A program made the translations under genes and the position numbers. A DNA stretch of 11,814 nucleotides from Verrucomicrobia bacterium UBA1211 (GTDB lineage Bacteria; Verrucomicrobiota; Kiritimatiellia; RFP12; UBA1067), in the NCBI GenBank assembly GCA_002309585.1, contig DBXN01000176.1, positions 1 through 11,814 on the forward strand, given 5' to 3'. How positions within the stretch are numbered: the first letter of the stretch is position 1; each line of letters begins with the position of its first letter. This document shows, in pieces, positions 11,143 to 11,814 of the stretch. Below the pieces are notes generated by a model. That model worked only from the letters and a program-made list of their open reading frames with translations, had not been told where the DNA came from and ran no database searches.

Positions 11143-11814
11143 TCGAAAAGCCGCATCTGCCCGGGCAGGTCATCGCCTTTGCGGCGGGGCCGGGTCCGGG
11201 CGAGTTTCGGAAGGCCGGTCTCCTCCTTGCCCTCCTCCAGATTCGCCAAAATATCCTTGGAACGCTCGATCACCTCGCCCGGCATCCCGGCCAAACGCGC
11301 CACATGGATGCCGTAGCTCTTATCCGCGACGCCCTTGGCGATCCGGCGGAGAAAAACGACGGTATCGCCATGTTCCCGCACCTGGACGGTGTAGTTCTTA
11401 ACGCCGTTCAGCGTGACCGCCAGATCGGTGAGTTCATGGTAGTGGGTGGCAAAGAGCGTTTTCGCCTTTACGCGCGGGGTGTTGTGCAGATACTCCGCAA
11501 CCGCCCACGCGATGCTGATGCCGTCGAACGTACTGGTTCCGCGCCCGATCTCGTCCAGCACGATGAGACTCTTGGAGGTGGCGTTGTTGAGGATGTTGGC
11601 GGTTTCCTGCATCTCCACCATGAAGGTGCTCCGGCCGCGCGCGAGATCATCCCCCGCGCCGACCCGCGTGAAAACCCGGTCCAGCATCGGAATCGTCGCC
11701 CGCGCCGCCGGGACGAAGGACCCGGTATGCGCCATGATGGCGATCAGGGCGACCTGCCGGATGTAGGTCGATTTGCCCGCCATGTTGGGTCCCGTGATCA
11801 GCATGATCTGGTTC
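11139..11814 (-). CDS. mutS: DNA mismatch repair protein MutS, C-terminal part (runs off the window)
   Basis: The visible 224 residues are the end of the ATPase domain and the C-terminal region. Walker A GPNMAGKST stands a few residues from the window edge, followed by RSTFMVEMQETANIL, Walker B LIVLDEIGRGTSTFDG, and FATHYHEL. SYGIHVARLAGMP leads into the helix-turn-helix that closes the dimer. The last residues QMRLFE resemble a beta-clamp binding motif (QL.LF type), known from many MutS proteins. MutS recognises mismatches and recruits MutL. The rest of the gene lies beyond the window edge. Its stop overlaps the gluQ start as ATGA. Confidence 0.97.
   Translation of the reverse strand, partial: NQIMLITGPNMAGKSTYIRQVALIAIMAHTGSFVPAARATIPMLDRVFTRVGAGDDLARGRSTFMVEMQETANILNNATSKSLIVLDEIGRGTSTFDGISIAWAVAEYLHNTPRVKAKTLFATHYHELTDLAVTLNGVKNYTVQVREHGDTVVFLRRIAKGVADKSYGIHVARLAGMPGEVIERSKDILANLEEGKEETGLPKLARTRPRRKGDDLPGQMRLFE

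Noticed and set aside
9991..11316. 441-codon plus-strand open frame opposite gluQ and mutS
   Set aside because: It is antisense to two well-supported genes, has an Arg/Pro/Gly-rich composition typical of a shadow frame in GC-rich DNA, and no domain.

Overview
The window looks like chromosome from a GC-rich Gram-negative bacterium, most plausibly of the PVC group (Kiritimatiellota, Verrucomicrobiota or Lentisphaerota). The grounds are the lipopolysaccharide genes (kdsB, lptC-lptA-lptB), a PEP-CTERM secreted protein, an HPr kinase/HPr/enzyme I set beside the lpt genes, and a small secreted repeat protein of a kind I associate with that group. The phylum is inference from gene content and style; no rRNA or other marker is present.

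Layout. At 1-90 lies the end of a Lys/Ala-rich tail of a DNA-binding-type protein, followed by a strong terminator. Positions 177-3780 form an accessory stretch bounded by two oppositely oriented copies of one non-coding hairpin repeat (177-289 and 3596-3780). Inside it, on the minus strand, are a RelB/DinJ-YafQ type II toxin-antitoxin pair with a textbook promoter, a PEP-CTERM protein, and a secreted protein built from two copies of one module, 148 bp of which are identical at DNA level. About 770 bp of repeat-rich, apparently non-coding DNA follows. A tiny plus-strand lipoprotein with six consecutive histidines ends the stretch.

From 3809 to 10073 runs a co-directional plus-strand run of eight genes: kdsB, lptC, lptA, lptB, hpf/raiA, hprK, ptsH, ptsI. 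It joins the activation of KDO, the sugar that starts the LPS inner core, with three parts of the LPS export machine, a ribosome hibernation factor, and a phosphorelay (enzyme I to HPr, with HPr also a substrate of HprK). No sugar-specific EII permease gene is visible, so the PTS part may be regulatory. The resemblance to the proteobacterial lptC-lptA-lptB-rpoN-hpf-PTS cluster is clear, but rpoN is absent and hprK, ptsH and ptsI follow hpf directly.

From 10180 to the right edge, on the minus strand and convergent with ptsI, lie mutS (C-terminal part only) and gluQ, overlapping by 4 nt. The convergent gap holds two GC-rich hairpins.

I see no CRISPR array, rRNA, tRNA, integrase or transposase. 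The most unusual items are the inverted pair of intergenic repeats, a 7-bp tandem repeat found at two loci that places stop codons in all six frames, the exact internal duplication in the secreted protein, and the natural His6 lipoprotein.
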